From: an uncultured Gammaproteobacteria bacterium | Lineage (GTDB): Bacteria; Pseudomonadota; Gammaproteobacteria; Xanthomonadales; Xanthomonadaceae | Length of the DNA: 20,150 nucleotides | Assembly (NCBI GenBank): GCA_946885735.1 | Contig: CAMPGW010000052.1 | Span: 1-20,150 of the forward strand | Direction: 5' to 3' | In this document: positions 14,598 to 20,150 of the stretch, in pieces | How the letters are laid out: each line of letters starts with the position of its first letter | Numbering within the stretch: position 1 is the stretch's first letter | The notes under the pieces: model-generated | The model's database searches: none | Seen by the model: the letters and a program-made list of their open reading frames with translations, nothing else | What the model was told of the DNA's origin: nothing | Program-made: the position numbers and the translations under genes

Positions 14598-15608
14598 ATG
14601 GCCCATCACCCTTCCCCGAGTGCACGCACGGTGCTCGTCATCCACGGCGGCGCCGGCGTCGCCTCGCGCGAGGCGGTGCCGCCCGAGGACGAAGCCGCGA
14701 TTCGCGCCGAGCTCGATCGCGCGCTGGAAGCCGGCCACGCCATCCTGTCCGCCGGTGGCTCCGCGCTGGACGCCGTGACCGCGGCCGTCGTCGCACTCGA
14801 GGAGTGCCCGTGGTTCAACGCCGGCAAGGGCGCGGTATTCAATGCCGAGGGCCGGCACGAACTCGATGCCTCGATCATGGAAGGCCACACGCGCCGTGCC
14901 GGCGCCGTCGCCGGCGTGGCGACCATCCGCAACCCGGTGCGCCTCGCACGCGCGGTGATGGAGCATTCCGACCACGTGATGCTGGCCGCGCAGGGCGCCG
15001 AGGCCTTTGCCGATAGGCGTGCGGAGATCGAGCGCGTGGACAATGCCTGGTTCGGCACCGAACGGCGCCGGCAACAGCTGTGCGATGCGCAGGAGGCCGA
15101 ACGCGCGGAGCGCCAGCCTGCCCACGGCACCTACTTCGGCACCGTCGGCGCGGTCGCGCTGGACGCGCACGGCCACCTGGCCGCCGCAACGTCCACCGGC
15201 GGCATGACCAACAAGCGCTACGCGCGCATCGGCGACTCGCCGGTGATCGGCGCCGGCACCTATGCCGACGAACGCTGCGCGGTGTCGGCCACCGGCTGGG
15301 GCGAGTACTACCTGCGCGCGGTGGTGGCGCACGACATCTGCGCGCGCATGGCCTATCGCGGCGACACGCTCGCGCAGGCCGCCGAGGACGTGGTGAACGG
15401 CGAAGTCGTGCGCCTCGGCGGCGACGGCGGTGCGATCGCCGTGGACAGCGAGGGCAACATCGCGTTGCCCTTCAACACGCCCGGCATGCATCGCGGCTGG
15501 ATCGCCGCCGACGGCAGCCGCGGCACGGCGGTGTTTCCCACCGCCGAATCACCCGGTCGCGTCGCATCCGCGACGCCGGCGGCGCCAGGCTCTGCCGGAC
15601 GCCACTAG
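14598..15608 (+). CDS. iaaA: Isoaspartyl peptidase / L-asparaginase (plant-type, Ntn-hydrolase)
   Basis: A 336-residue precursor of the IaaA/EcAIII family (E. coli 321), which splits itself before a Thr and then hydrolyses isoaspartyl dipeptides and asparagine. The new N-terminal nucleophile is Thr182 in YFGTVGAVALD. Other motifs are VIHGGAGV near the N terminus, LEECPWFNAGKGAVFN, HELDASIMEG, ATSTGGMTNKRYARIGDSP (substrate loop), GAGTYAD and TGWGEYYLR. The C-terminal 20 residues are Ala/Pro/Gly-rich and end inside a 15-bp tandem repeat. The gene starts 22 bases after the permease stop with little ribosome site, and a candidate -10 lies close to the ATG. It is probably independent of the exporter and cytoplasmic, since no signal peptide is seen. 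Confidence 0.92.
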   Translation: MAHHPSPSARTVLVIHGGAGVASREAVPPEDEAAIRAELDRALEAGHAILSAGGSALDAVTAAVVALEECPWFNAGKGAVFNAEGRHELDASIMEGHTRRAGAVAGVATIRNPVRLARAVMEHSDHVMLAAQGAEAFADRRAEIERVDNAWFGTERRRQQLCDAQEAERAERQPAHGTYFGTVGAVALDAHGHLAAATSTGGMTNKRYARIGDSPVIGAGTYADERCAVSATGWGEYYLRAVVAHDICARMAYRGDTLAQAAEDVVNGEVVRLGGDGGAIAVDSEGNIALPFNTPGMHRGWIAADGSRGTAVFPTAESPGRVASATPAAPGSAGRH

Positions 15609-15646
15609 GCCGGACGCCACCAGGCCGGTCGCCACTCGGCCGGACT
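15594..15646. repeat. 15-bp tandem repeat, three and a half copies, spanning the iaaA stop codon
   Basis: Units at 15594-15608, 15609-15623 and 15624-15638, with a partial fourth at 15639-15646. The consensus begins GCCGGACGCCAC and differs between copies by one to three bases. The TAG stop of the asparaginase gene is the end of unit one. In the gene's own frame each unit reads Ala-Gly-Arg-His plus one codon (stop, Gln, Ser). The repeat fills most of the gap to the convergent AIM24 gene. GGCCG at 15623-15627 can pair with CGGCC at 15637-15641, but there is no T-run. Confidence 0.85.
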
Positions 15647-15656
15647 ACGCGCGTGG

Positions 15657-16676
15657 TCAGAAGCCGCGGTCGCCCGAGATCAGGCCGCCCAGTCCGCCGA
15701 GCACCGAACCTTCGTCCTTGCCGCCGCCCTTCTGGTAGGCCGCGCTGAACATGCGCCCGGCCAGGCGCGAGAACGGCAACGACTGGATCCAGACCTTGCC
15801 CGGCCCGGTCAGCGTGGCCAGGAACACGCCTTCGCCGCCAAAGAGCGCCGACTTCACGCTGCCCACCGACTGCAGGTCGAAGTTGACCGACGAGGTCATC
15901 GCCACCACGCAGCCGGTGTCCACGTCGATGCGTTCGCCCGCGGCCAGTTCGCGCTCCACGATGGTGCCGCCGGCGTGGATGAAGACCTGCCCGTCGCCCT
16001 CGAGCTTCTGCATGATGAAGCCCTCGCCGCCGAACAGCGCCGTCATGATCTTGCGCTGGAAGAACAGCCCGATGCTCACCCCGCGCGCCGCGCACAGGAA
16101 GGCGTCCTTCTGGCAGATGATGCGGCCGCCGTAATTGGACAAAGTCATCGGCACGATCGTGCCGGGGTAGGGCGCGGCGAACGCGACCTTGGCCTTGCCG
16201 CCGCCGCCGGCGTGCGAGAACACCGTGGTGAACAGGCTCTCGCCAGTGACCAGGCGCTTGCCCGCGCCGACCAGCTTGTCCATGAAGCCGCCGGCGCCCG
16301 ACGAGGCGCTGCCGTCGCCGAACACGGTCTCCATCCGCACTACAGAATCCTTGTACATCAGCGTGCCGGCCTCGGCGATCGCGCTCTCGCCGGGGTCGAG
16401 TTCGACTTCGACGAACTGCATGTCCTCGCCGAAGATGCGGTAGTCGATCTGGTCGCTGCGCGTGCTGGCCGACCAGGCCGGCGGCGCCGCGGGCACGGGC
16501 AGGTTGCCGGGCGCGGACTCGGCGCGCAGCTCCGGGCAGCTGGCGATCGGAATCCATTCGGCGAAACCCTGCCGCCAGCAATAGCCGTTGGGATTGGCGG
16601 CGGCATGGGCCGCTGCTGCGGCCTGGTCGAGCGGACCCACCTGCCGACCGTCGTAACTCAGGAACCACTGGTGCAT
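15657..16676 (-). CDS. GYF_2 domain fused to an AIM24/TIGR00266-family domain
   Basis: A 339-residue two-domain protein. Residues 1-50 form a GYF_2 domain with Trp4, Gly14-Pro15, Trp34, Gly37 and Trp41 (WFLSYDGRQVGP, CWRQGFAEW); this fold is expected to bind proline-rich peptides. A Pro/Ala linker (51-70) leads to an AIM24-like beta-rich domain (about 77-305) of the TIGR00266 family, with VEVELDPGESAIAEAGTLMY and GGIIVER-like strands. The motif ALFGGEG occurs twice, in TALFGGEGFIMQKLEGDG and SALFGGEGVFLATLTGPG, as expected for an internally repeated beta-roll. The function of bacterial members is not established; they often sit with stress or tellurite-type genes. The start follows GGAG six bases upstream. 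It lies 24 bases after the DUF533 gene on the same strand, so the two are likely one operon. Confidence 0.88.
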   Translation of the reverse strand: MHQWFLSYDGRQVGPLDQAAAAAHAAANPNGYCWRQGFAEWIPIASCPELRAESAPGNLPVPAAPPAWSASTRSDQIDYRIFGEDMQFVEVELDPGESAIAEAGTLMYKDSVVRMETVFGDGSASSGAGGFMDKLVGAGKRLVTGESLFTTVFSHAGGGGKAKVAFAAPYPGTIVPMTLSNYGGRIICQKDAFLCAARGVSIGLFFQRKIMTALFGGEGFIMQKLEGDGQVFIHAGGTIVERELAAGERIDVDTGCVVAMTSSVNFDLQSVGSVKSALFGGEGVFLATLTGPGKVWIQSLPFSRLAGRMFSAAYQKGGGKDEGSVLGGLGGLISGDRGF

Positions 16677-16700
16677 GGCTGTCTCCGTGGAAAGTGAGGA

Positions 16701-17354
16701 TCAGGCGTCGAACTGACCGCGGATCGCGGCCTGGCGCGCGCTGTCCAGCGCGAGCGCGCTGGCGAGGTCGGCGAGGAAGCGATGCTCCTCGGGATGGTCG
16801 ATGTCGGTGGCCACGAGCGCCGCGGCGTAGGCCTGCTCGCGCAATTCAGTCGGAACATTCGCGGCCAGTTCGGACAAAGGACGCGGCTGCGCCAGCTCGG
16901 CGCCGAGGGCCATCAGCTCTTCGGCGCCGAGCCCGGCGGCGCGGGCGCGATCGAGCAGGCGGCCGCGTTCCGTCGCGTCCACCACGCCATCGGCATGGGC
17001 GGCGGCGATCATGATGCGCAGCAGGAGCAGGCTGTTGGCCTGGTCGCGAGGATCGGCCGGCGGCATCGCCGGCATGGGTCGGCCCGGCGGGGGTGGAGGC
17101 GGCGGCATCGCACCCGTGTTCGCGCCGACGCCGCCTGCGGCCAGCGGCGAGGGCGGCGGGGAGGCAGGGTTCCCGGTGCTGCGGAAATGCTCGAACGCGG
17201 CGATGGCGACCCCCAGCAGGCCGATGCCCACTTTCGCTTCCATCCCGCGCGGCAGTCCGGTGAAGGACCCCTTGCGGCGCTTGCCCTGGCGGCCGAGGCC
17301 ACCGCCGAGCGCTTCCTGCATGACCTGGCCGAGCAATCGTTGGGCGTTGAACAT
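16701..17354 (-). CDS. DUF533 / TerB-like protein with a polyproline tract
   Basis: A 217-residue protein. The first 40 residues are basic and Gly-rich (GGGLGRQGKRRKGS), followed by a hydrophobic segment at about 42-57 (VGIGLLGVAIAAFEHF) that may be a membrane helix. A Pro-rich linker (about 64-103) contains seven consecutive prolines followed by Gly-Arg-Pro. Residues 105-215 form an all-helical TerB-like domain with AAAHADGVVDATERGRLL and ATDIDHPEEHRFLADLASAL, as in DUF533/YebE proteins. No catalytic role is known; TerB-type domains bind metals at acidic residues and occur with membrane stress genes. It is first in a two-gene operon with the GYF_2-AIM24 gene, diverging from dgkA across a 150-base gap. 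Confidence 0.85.
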   Translation of the reverse strand: MFNAQRLLGQVMQEALGGGLGRQGKRRKGSFTGLPRGMEAKVGIGLLGVAIAAFEHFRSTGNPASPPPSPLAAGGVGANTGAMPPPPPPPGRPMPAMPPADPRDQANSLLLLRIMIAAAHADGVVDATERGRLLDRARAAGLGAEELMALGAELAQPRPLSELAANVPTELREQAYAAALVATDIDHPEEHRFLADLASALALDSARQAAIRGQFDA

Positions 17355-17466
17355 GGGCGTTCCCGAAAGGTGAATCGAACAGATGGGGGCGTCGGCGCGG
17401 AAATCATGCCCGGACGCGACGGTGGCGCGCCCGTGCCGGCGGTCACCCCGCCGCGCCCGGGGGCTG

Positions 17467-17475
17467 TGTCAAAAT
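17467..17475 (+). promoter_or_regulatory. Candidate extended -10 promoter for dgkA
   Basis: TGTCAAAAT at 17467-17475 is an extended -10 (TGn plus CAAAAT, four of six) in an otherwise GC-rich 150-base gap (17355-17504) between the divergent DUF533 gene and dgkA. Start would be near 17482, giving a leader of about 23 bases. No -35 is evident, which is acceptable for an extended -10. Nothing else is recognised in the gap. Confidence 0.4.
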
Positions 17476-17504
17476 AGCCGAATCCCTTTCGACCCGAGAC
17501 CTGC

Positions 17505-17891
17505 ATGGCCGACAGTTCCGGCAGCCACGCCCCCCGCAGTCCTTTCCGGGCCTGGCGCGCCTTCCTGTGGTCCCTGCAGGGCCTGCGCGCGACCTGGGCG
17601 GTGGAAAGTTCCTTCCGCCTGGAGGTCTACCTGTTCGTGGTGCTCGCGCCCGTGGCGACCTGGCTGGGCCAGGACGGCGTCGAGCGCGCGCTGCTGGTCG
17701 GCTCGCTGTTGCTCGTGCTGATCGTGGAGGTCCTGAACTCGGCGCTCGAGGCCGTGGTGGACCGCTGGGGCCCTGAACACCACGAACTGGCCGGCCGCGC
17801 CAAGGACATGGGTTCAGCCGCCGTTTTCCTCGCCGACATCAACGTGCTGGTCTGCTGGGGCTTCCTGCTGCTCCCGCGCCTGGCGGGCTGA
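17505..17891 (+). CDS. dgkA: Diacylglycerol kinase DgkA
   Basis: A 128-residue integral inner-membrane kinase (E. coli 121) that phosphorylates diacylglycerol to phosphatidic acid with ATP, recycling the lipid released when periplasmic glucans and similar products are decorated. Three membrane helices are apparent (about 41-54, 60-78 and 104-124). The active-site residues line up with E. coli by a constant offset of six: Glu34 (Glu28), Glu75 (Glu69) in EVLNSALEAVVDR, Asn78, Glu82 (Glu76), and Lys100-Asp101 in HELAGRAKDMGSAAV. Nothing is missing. The TerC-family gene begins three bases after its stop, so they are co-transcribed. Confidence 0.95.
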   Translation: MADSSGSHAPRSPFRAWRAFLWSLQGLRATWAVESSFRLEVYLFVVLAPVATWLGQDGVERALLVGSLLLVLIVEVLNSALEAVVDRWGPEHHELAGRAKDMGSAAVFLADINVLVCWGFLLLPRLAG

Positions 17892-17894
17892 CCC

Positions 17895-18620
17895 ATGGAC
17901 TGGATCTTCAACACCGAAATCTGGGTGGCGCTGTTCACCCTGGCCACCCTCGAGATCGTGCTCGGGGTGGACAACCTGGTCTTCATCTCGATCGCGGTCA
18001 GCCGGCTGCCGCCCGAGCAACGCCCGGCCGCGCGCCGCTTCGGCCTGATGCTGGCCTGCGTGACCCGCATCCTGCTGCTGGTGTCGCTGGCCTTCCTGGC
18101 GAAGATGCAGCAGAACCTGTTCTCGCTGCTCGGCCAGAATTTCTCGATCCGCGACCTGGTGCTGATCGCCGGCGGCCTGTTCCTGCTGGTCAAGGGCACG
18201 ATGGAGATCCACGACTCGGTCGAGGGCCGCGGCGAGGACGAGGACATCGACACCCGGCCCTCGGCGGTGTTCGGCTACGTGATCGCGCAGATCGCGGTCA
18301 TCGACATCGTGTTCTCGCTCGACTCGGTGATCACTGCCGTCGGCATGGTGGACAACGTCGGCGTGATGATCGCCGCGATCATGATCGCCGTGGGCGTGAT
18401 GATCTTCGCCTCCAACACCATCGGCGACTTCATCGACCGCCATCCGACCATCAAGATGCTTGCGCTGGCGTTCATCATCCTGGTCGGCGTGGCGCTGGTC
18501 GCCGACGGCTTCGAGATCCACATCGAACGCAAGCTGCTGTACTTCGCCATGGCCTTCTCGGCGGCGGTGGAGTCGCTGAACATACTGGCGAAGAAACGCG
18601 GGCGCCGGGCCGGCGGCTGA
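17895..18620 (+). CDS. TerC-family integral membrane protein (YgdQ-like)
   Basis: A 241-residue polytopic membrane protein of the TerC group with about seven hydrophobic segments. Two internally related acidic motifs sit in membrane helices: LEIVLGVDNLVFISI (Glu20, Asp26) and IDIVFSLDSVITAVGM (Asp137, Asp143), the pair expected to form the ion site of the LysE-superfamily fold. An acidic loop GRGEDEDIDTRPS (about 111-123) faces the cytoplasm. Characterised relatives export manganese or assist metal loading during export; others are linked to tellurite resistance. No tellurite cluster is present here, so metal export is the likelier role, by inference. The cytoplasmic end is basic (KKRGRRAGG). 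No manganese riboswitch is seen upstream. Confidence 0.92.
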   Translation: MDWIFNTEIWVALFTLATLEIVLGVDNLVFISIAVSRLPPEQRPAARRFGLMLACVTRILLLVSLAFLAKMQQNLFSLLGQNFSIRDLVLIAGGLFLLVKGTMEIHDSVEGRGEDEDIDTRPSAVFGYVIAQIAVIDIVFSLDSVITAVGMVDNVGVMIAAIMIAVGVMIFASNTIGDFIDRHPTIKMLALAFIILVGVALVADGFEIHIERKLLYFAMAFSAAVESLNILAKKRGRRAGG

Positions 18621-18624
18621 GCCG

Positions 18625-18653
18625 TTGCGGCCCGGGCGGGCCGGTGCTTGAAT
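18625..18653 (+). promoter_or_regulatory. Candidate promoter for lemA
   Basis: TTGCGG at 18625-18630, a 17-base spacer, then TTGAAT at 18648-18653, with TGC directly before the -10 (extended -10). Start would be near 18660, a few bases ahead of the ribosome site AAGGAG at 18668-18673. The geometry resembles the candidate promoter at 8151-8179. Found by eye. Confidence 0.42.
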
Positions 18654-18680
18654 AGGAAGGAACAGCCAAGGAGACAGGCG

Positions 18681-19358
18681 ATGCGCGACACGACCCGGAC
18701 GATGCGTTGGTGGATGCTGGTGCTGTTGCTGCCCCTGCTCGGCGGCTGCGGCTACAACCGCATCCAGCAGCAGGACGAAGCGGTGAAGGCGCAGTGGTCG
18801 CAGGTGCTCAACCAGTACCAGCGGCGCGCCGACCTGATCCCCAACCTGGTCAACACCGTGCGCGGCTATGCGGCGCAGGAAGAGCGCGTCCTGACCGAAG
18901 TCACCAATGCCCGCGCCCGCGTCGGCAGCGTGCAGATGAGCGCCGAGGACGCCGCCGACCCGGCGAAGCTGGCCGCCTTCCAGCGCGCCCAGGGCGACCT
19001 GTCCAGCGCGCTGTCGCGCCTGCTGGTGGTGACCGAGAATTACCCCGACCTGAAGTCGAACCAGAACTTCCTCGAACTGCAGTCGCAGCTCGAAGGCACC
19101 GAGAACCGCATCGCGGTCGCCCGCAACCGCTACATCGAGGCGGTGCAGTCCTACAACACGCTGGTGCGCGGGTTCCCGGTCAACCTGACGGCGAAGATGT
19201 TCGGCTACGCGGTCAAGCCGAACTTCTCGGTCGAGAACGAGGCGGAGATTTCCAAGCCACCGACCGTGGACTTCGGTGCGCCACCCGCACCCGCGGCGGT
19301 TCCGCCGCCGCCGCCGGCCCCGCCGGTCGTTCCCGCCGCGCCCGCGACCACCTACTGA
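18681..19358 (+). CDS. lemA: LemA family lipoprotein
   Basis: A 225-residue LemA-family protein with a lipoprotein signal: basic start MRDTTRTMRW, hydrophobic core, and lipobox LLGGC with Cys23 as the lipidation site; residues +2/+3 are Gly-Tyr, so no inner-membrane retention Asp. The LemA domain (about 24-190) is a helical bundle with GYNRIQQQDEAVKAQWSQV, QYQRRADLIPNLVNTVRGYA, NYPDLKSNQNFLELQSQLEG and the end VNLTAKMFGYAVKPNF, all family hallmarks. The C-terminal 30 residues are Pro/Ala-rich with a run of five prolines. The function of LemA is not settled. ATG 18681 follows AAGGAG, so it is preferred over the in-frame ATG at 18648. A TPM-domain gene follows after 9 bases, the usual LemA partner. 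Confidence 0.93.
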   Translation: MRDTTRTMRWWMLVLLLPLLGGCGYNRIQQQDEAVKAQWSQVLNQYQRRADLIPNLVNTVRGYAAQEERVLTEVTNARARVGSVQMSAEDAADPAKLAAFQRAQGDLSSALSRLLVVTENYPDLKSNQNFLELQSQLEGTENRIAVARNRYIEAVQSYNTLVRGFPVNLTAKMFGYAVKPNFSVENEAEISKPPTVDFGAPPAPAAVPPPPPAPPVVPAAPATTY

Positions 19359-19367
19359 CGCCCGCGC

Positions 19368-20150
19368 GTGATCCGCGCCTGCTGGCTGGTCGCCGCGCTC
19401 TGGCTCGGCGCCCTCGCGCCGGCGCCGGCCATGGCGGCCGCGCCCGAGCCACCCACGCTGCGGCAGCACGTCACCGACCTGACCGGTACGCTCGATGCTG
19501 CACAGCTCGCCCGACTCGAGGCGCGCCTGGTGGCGCTGGAAGAGCGCAAGGGCAGCCAGGTCGCCGTATTGCTGGTCCCGACGATCGGCGAGGCGAGCAT
19601 CGAGGAGTACGCACTGGCCGTCGCCGAGAAGACCAGGCTCGGGCGCGCCGAGCCCGACGACGGCTTGCTGCTGCTGGTCGCCAAGAACGACCGCAAGGCG
19701 CGCATCGAGGTCGGCTACGGCCTGGAAGGCGTGGTCACCGATGCCATCGCCAGCCGGGTCATCCGCGAGTACCTGGCGCCCAAATTCCGCGCCAACGATT
19801 ACGCGGGCGGCCTGGAGGATGCGGTCACCGTGCTGGCCAGGCTCATCGACGGCGAGCCCTTGCCACCGCCGATGGCCGCGCAGGGCGGCGAGGGCAGCGG
19901 CATGCCGCCACTCGGCGTCGCGGCGATGGTCGGCTTGCTGGTGGGCCTGTTTGCCGGCGCGTCGCGGGTTCGGCCGGTATTCCTGCGTCGCATCGGCGCC
20001 GGTGGCGTGGCCGCGGCGATCGCCAGCCTGCTGCTCAGCCTGGGCATGGCCGGCATCGTTGCCGCGCTCATCGCCTTCCTGATGTCCGGCGGCGGCGGCG
20101 GGCGCTTCGGCTCCGGCCGCGGCGGCTGGGGCACCTTCCCGGCCGGGGGT
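19368..20150 (+). CDS. TPM-domain (YgcG family) envelope protein, 3' end beyond window
   Basis: The frame is open from GTG 19368 to the last base (261 codons, no stop). The first in-frame stop upstream is the lemA TGA, and only this GTG keeps the signal peptide (residues 1-23, cleavage likely after PAPAMA). The TPM domain spans about 28-160: VTDLTGTLDAAQLARLEARL, QVAVLLVPTI, DDGLLLLVAKNDRKARIEVG, GLEGVVTDAIASRVI and FRANDYAGGLEDAV. Two membrane segments follow (about 182-197 and 207-242), then a Gly-rich tail (SGGGGGRFGSGRGG) typical of YgcG proteins. TPM proteins of plants repair photosystem II; bacterial members are poorly defined but regularly co-occur with LemA. It has no clear ribosome site and is probably translated after lemA by coupling. 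Confidence 0.88.
   Translation, partial: MIRACWLVAALWLGALAPAPAMAAAPEPPTLRQHVTDLTGTLDAAQLARLEARLVALEERKGSQVAVLLVPTIGEASIEEYALAVAEKTRLGRAEPDDGLLLLVAKNDRKARIEVGYGLEGVVTDAIASRVIREYLAPKFRANDYAGGLEDAVTVLARLIDGEPLPPPMAAQGGEGSGMPPLGVAAMVGLLVGLFAGASRVRPVFLRRIGAGGVAAAIASLLLSLGMAGIVAALIAFLMSGGGGGRFGSGRGGWGTFPAGG

Noticed and set aside
13292..14599. A 435-codon minus-strand open frame opposite the permease gene
   Set aside because: No domain and His/Arg/Asp-rich; the opposite strand encodes a clear MacB-type permease.
18628..18643. Perfect six-base-pair hairpin CGGCCC-GGGC-GGGCCG after the TerC gene
   Set aside because: No T-run follows, and it lies inside the spacer of the candidate lemA promoter; in such GC-rich DNA this is weak evidence for a terminator.
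17814..19469. A 551-codon minus-strand open frame opposite the TerC and lemA genes
   Set aside because: Covers two well-supported genes and their promoter gap, and its product is repetitive and charged.

Overview
The window is a gene-dense, very GC-rich stretch of a bacterial chromosome with almost no spare DNA: most neighbours overlap by 1 to 8 bases or sit a few bases apart. Gene content and protein style (a Pil-Chp chemosensory cluster for type IV pili, nudE-cysQ-mazG, bioA-rsmE, a ColR/ColS-like two-component pair, frequent GTG/TTG starts) point to a gammaproteobacterium, most likely of the Xanthomonadaceae/Lysobacteraceae (Lysobacter or Luteimonas type). That placement is an inference from recalled similarity, not a database result. 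I see no tRNA, rRNA, insertion sequence, phage gene, CRISPR array or clear rho-independent terminator.

Layout. 1-3776 (+): the end of a Pil-Chp cluster, made of the C-terminal part of the ChpA/PilL hybrid kinase, a CheB-like protein in the chpB position whose receiver and esterase active sites both look lost, and a ChpC-like CheW protein. 3784-5900 (-): bioA and rsmE, overlapping by one base. 5999-8149 (+): nudE, cysQ and mazG, tightly overlapped, a set of hydrolases that remove unwanted nucleotides. 8200-8502 (+): a DUF962/Mpo1-like membrane protein with its own candidate promoter. 8509-8859 (-): a DUF486 four-helix membrane protein. 8954-10950 (+): an OmpR-family response regulator and its sensor kinase. 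11056-14575 (+): a MacAB-like exporter encoded as three overlapping genes, a periplasmic adaptor with an unusual inserted domain, an ABC ATPase and a permease. 14598-15608 (+): an isoaspartyl peptidase/asparaginase whose stop codon lies in a 15-bp tandem repeat. 15657-17354 (-): a GYF_2-AIM24 protein and a TerB/DUF533 protein with a polyproline tract. 17505-18620 (+): dgkA and a TerC-family membrane protein. 18681 to the window end (+): LemA lipoprotein and a TPM-domain protein that runs off the edge.

How the genes work together. The chp genes form one chemosensory output module for twitching motility. NudE, CysQ and MazG hydrolyse ADP-sugar/dinucleotide compounds, 3'-phosphoadenosine 5'-phosphate and non-canonical NTPs, respectively. 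The two-component pair could control the neighbouring exporter, but a separate candidate promoter lies between them. LemA and TPM proteins are commonly paired in envelope-associated loci.

The best leads are the CheB-like protein with degenerate active sites, the CpxP/Spy-like insertion in the MacA-like adaptor, a possible GYF_2-polyproline partner pair, and the tandem repeat across the asparaginase stop codon. No clearly novel defence or mobile system is present.
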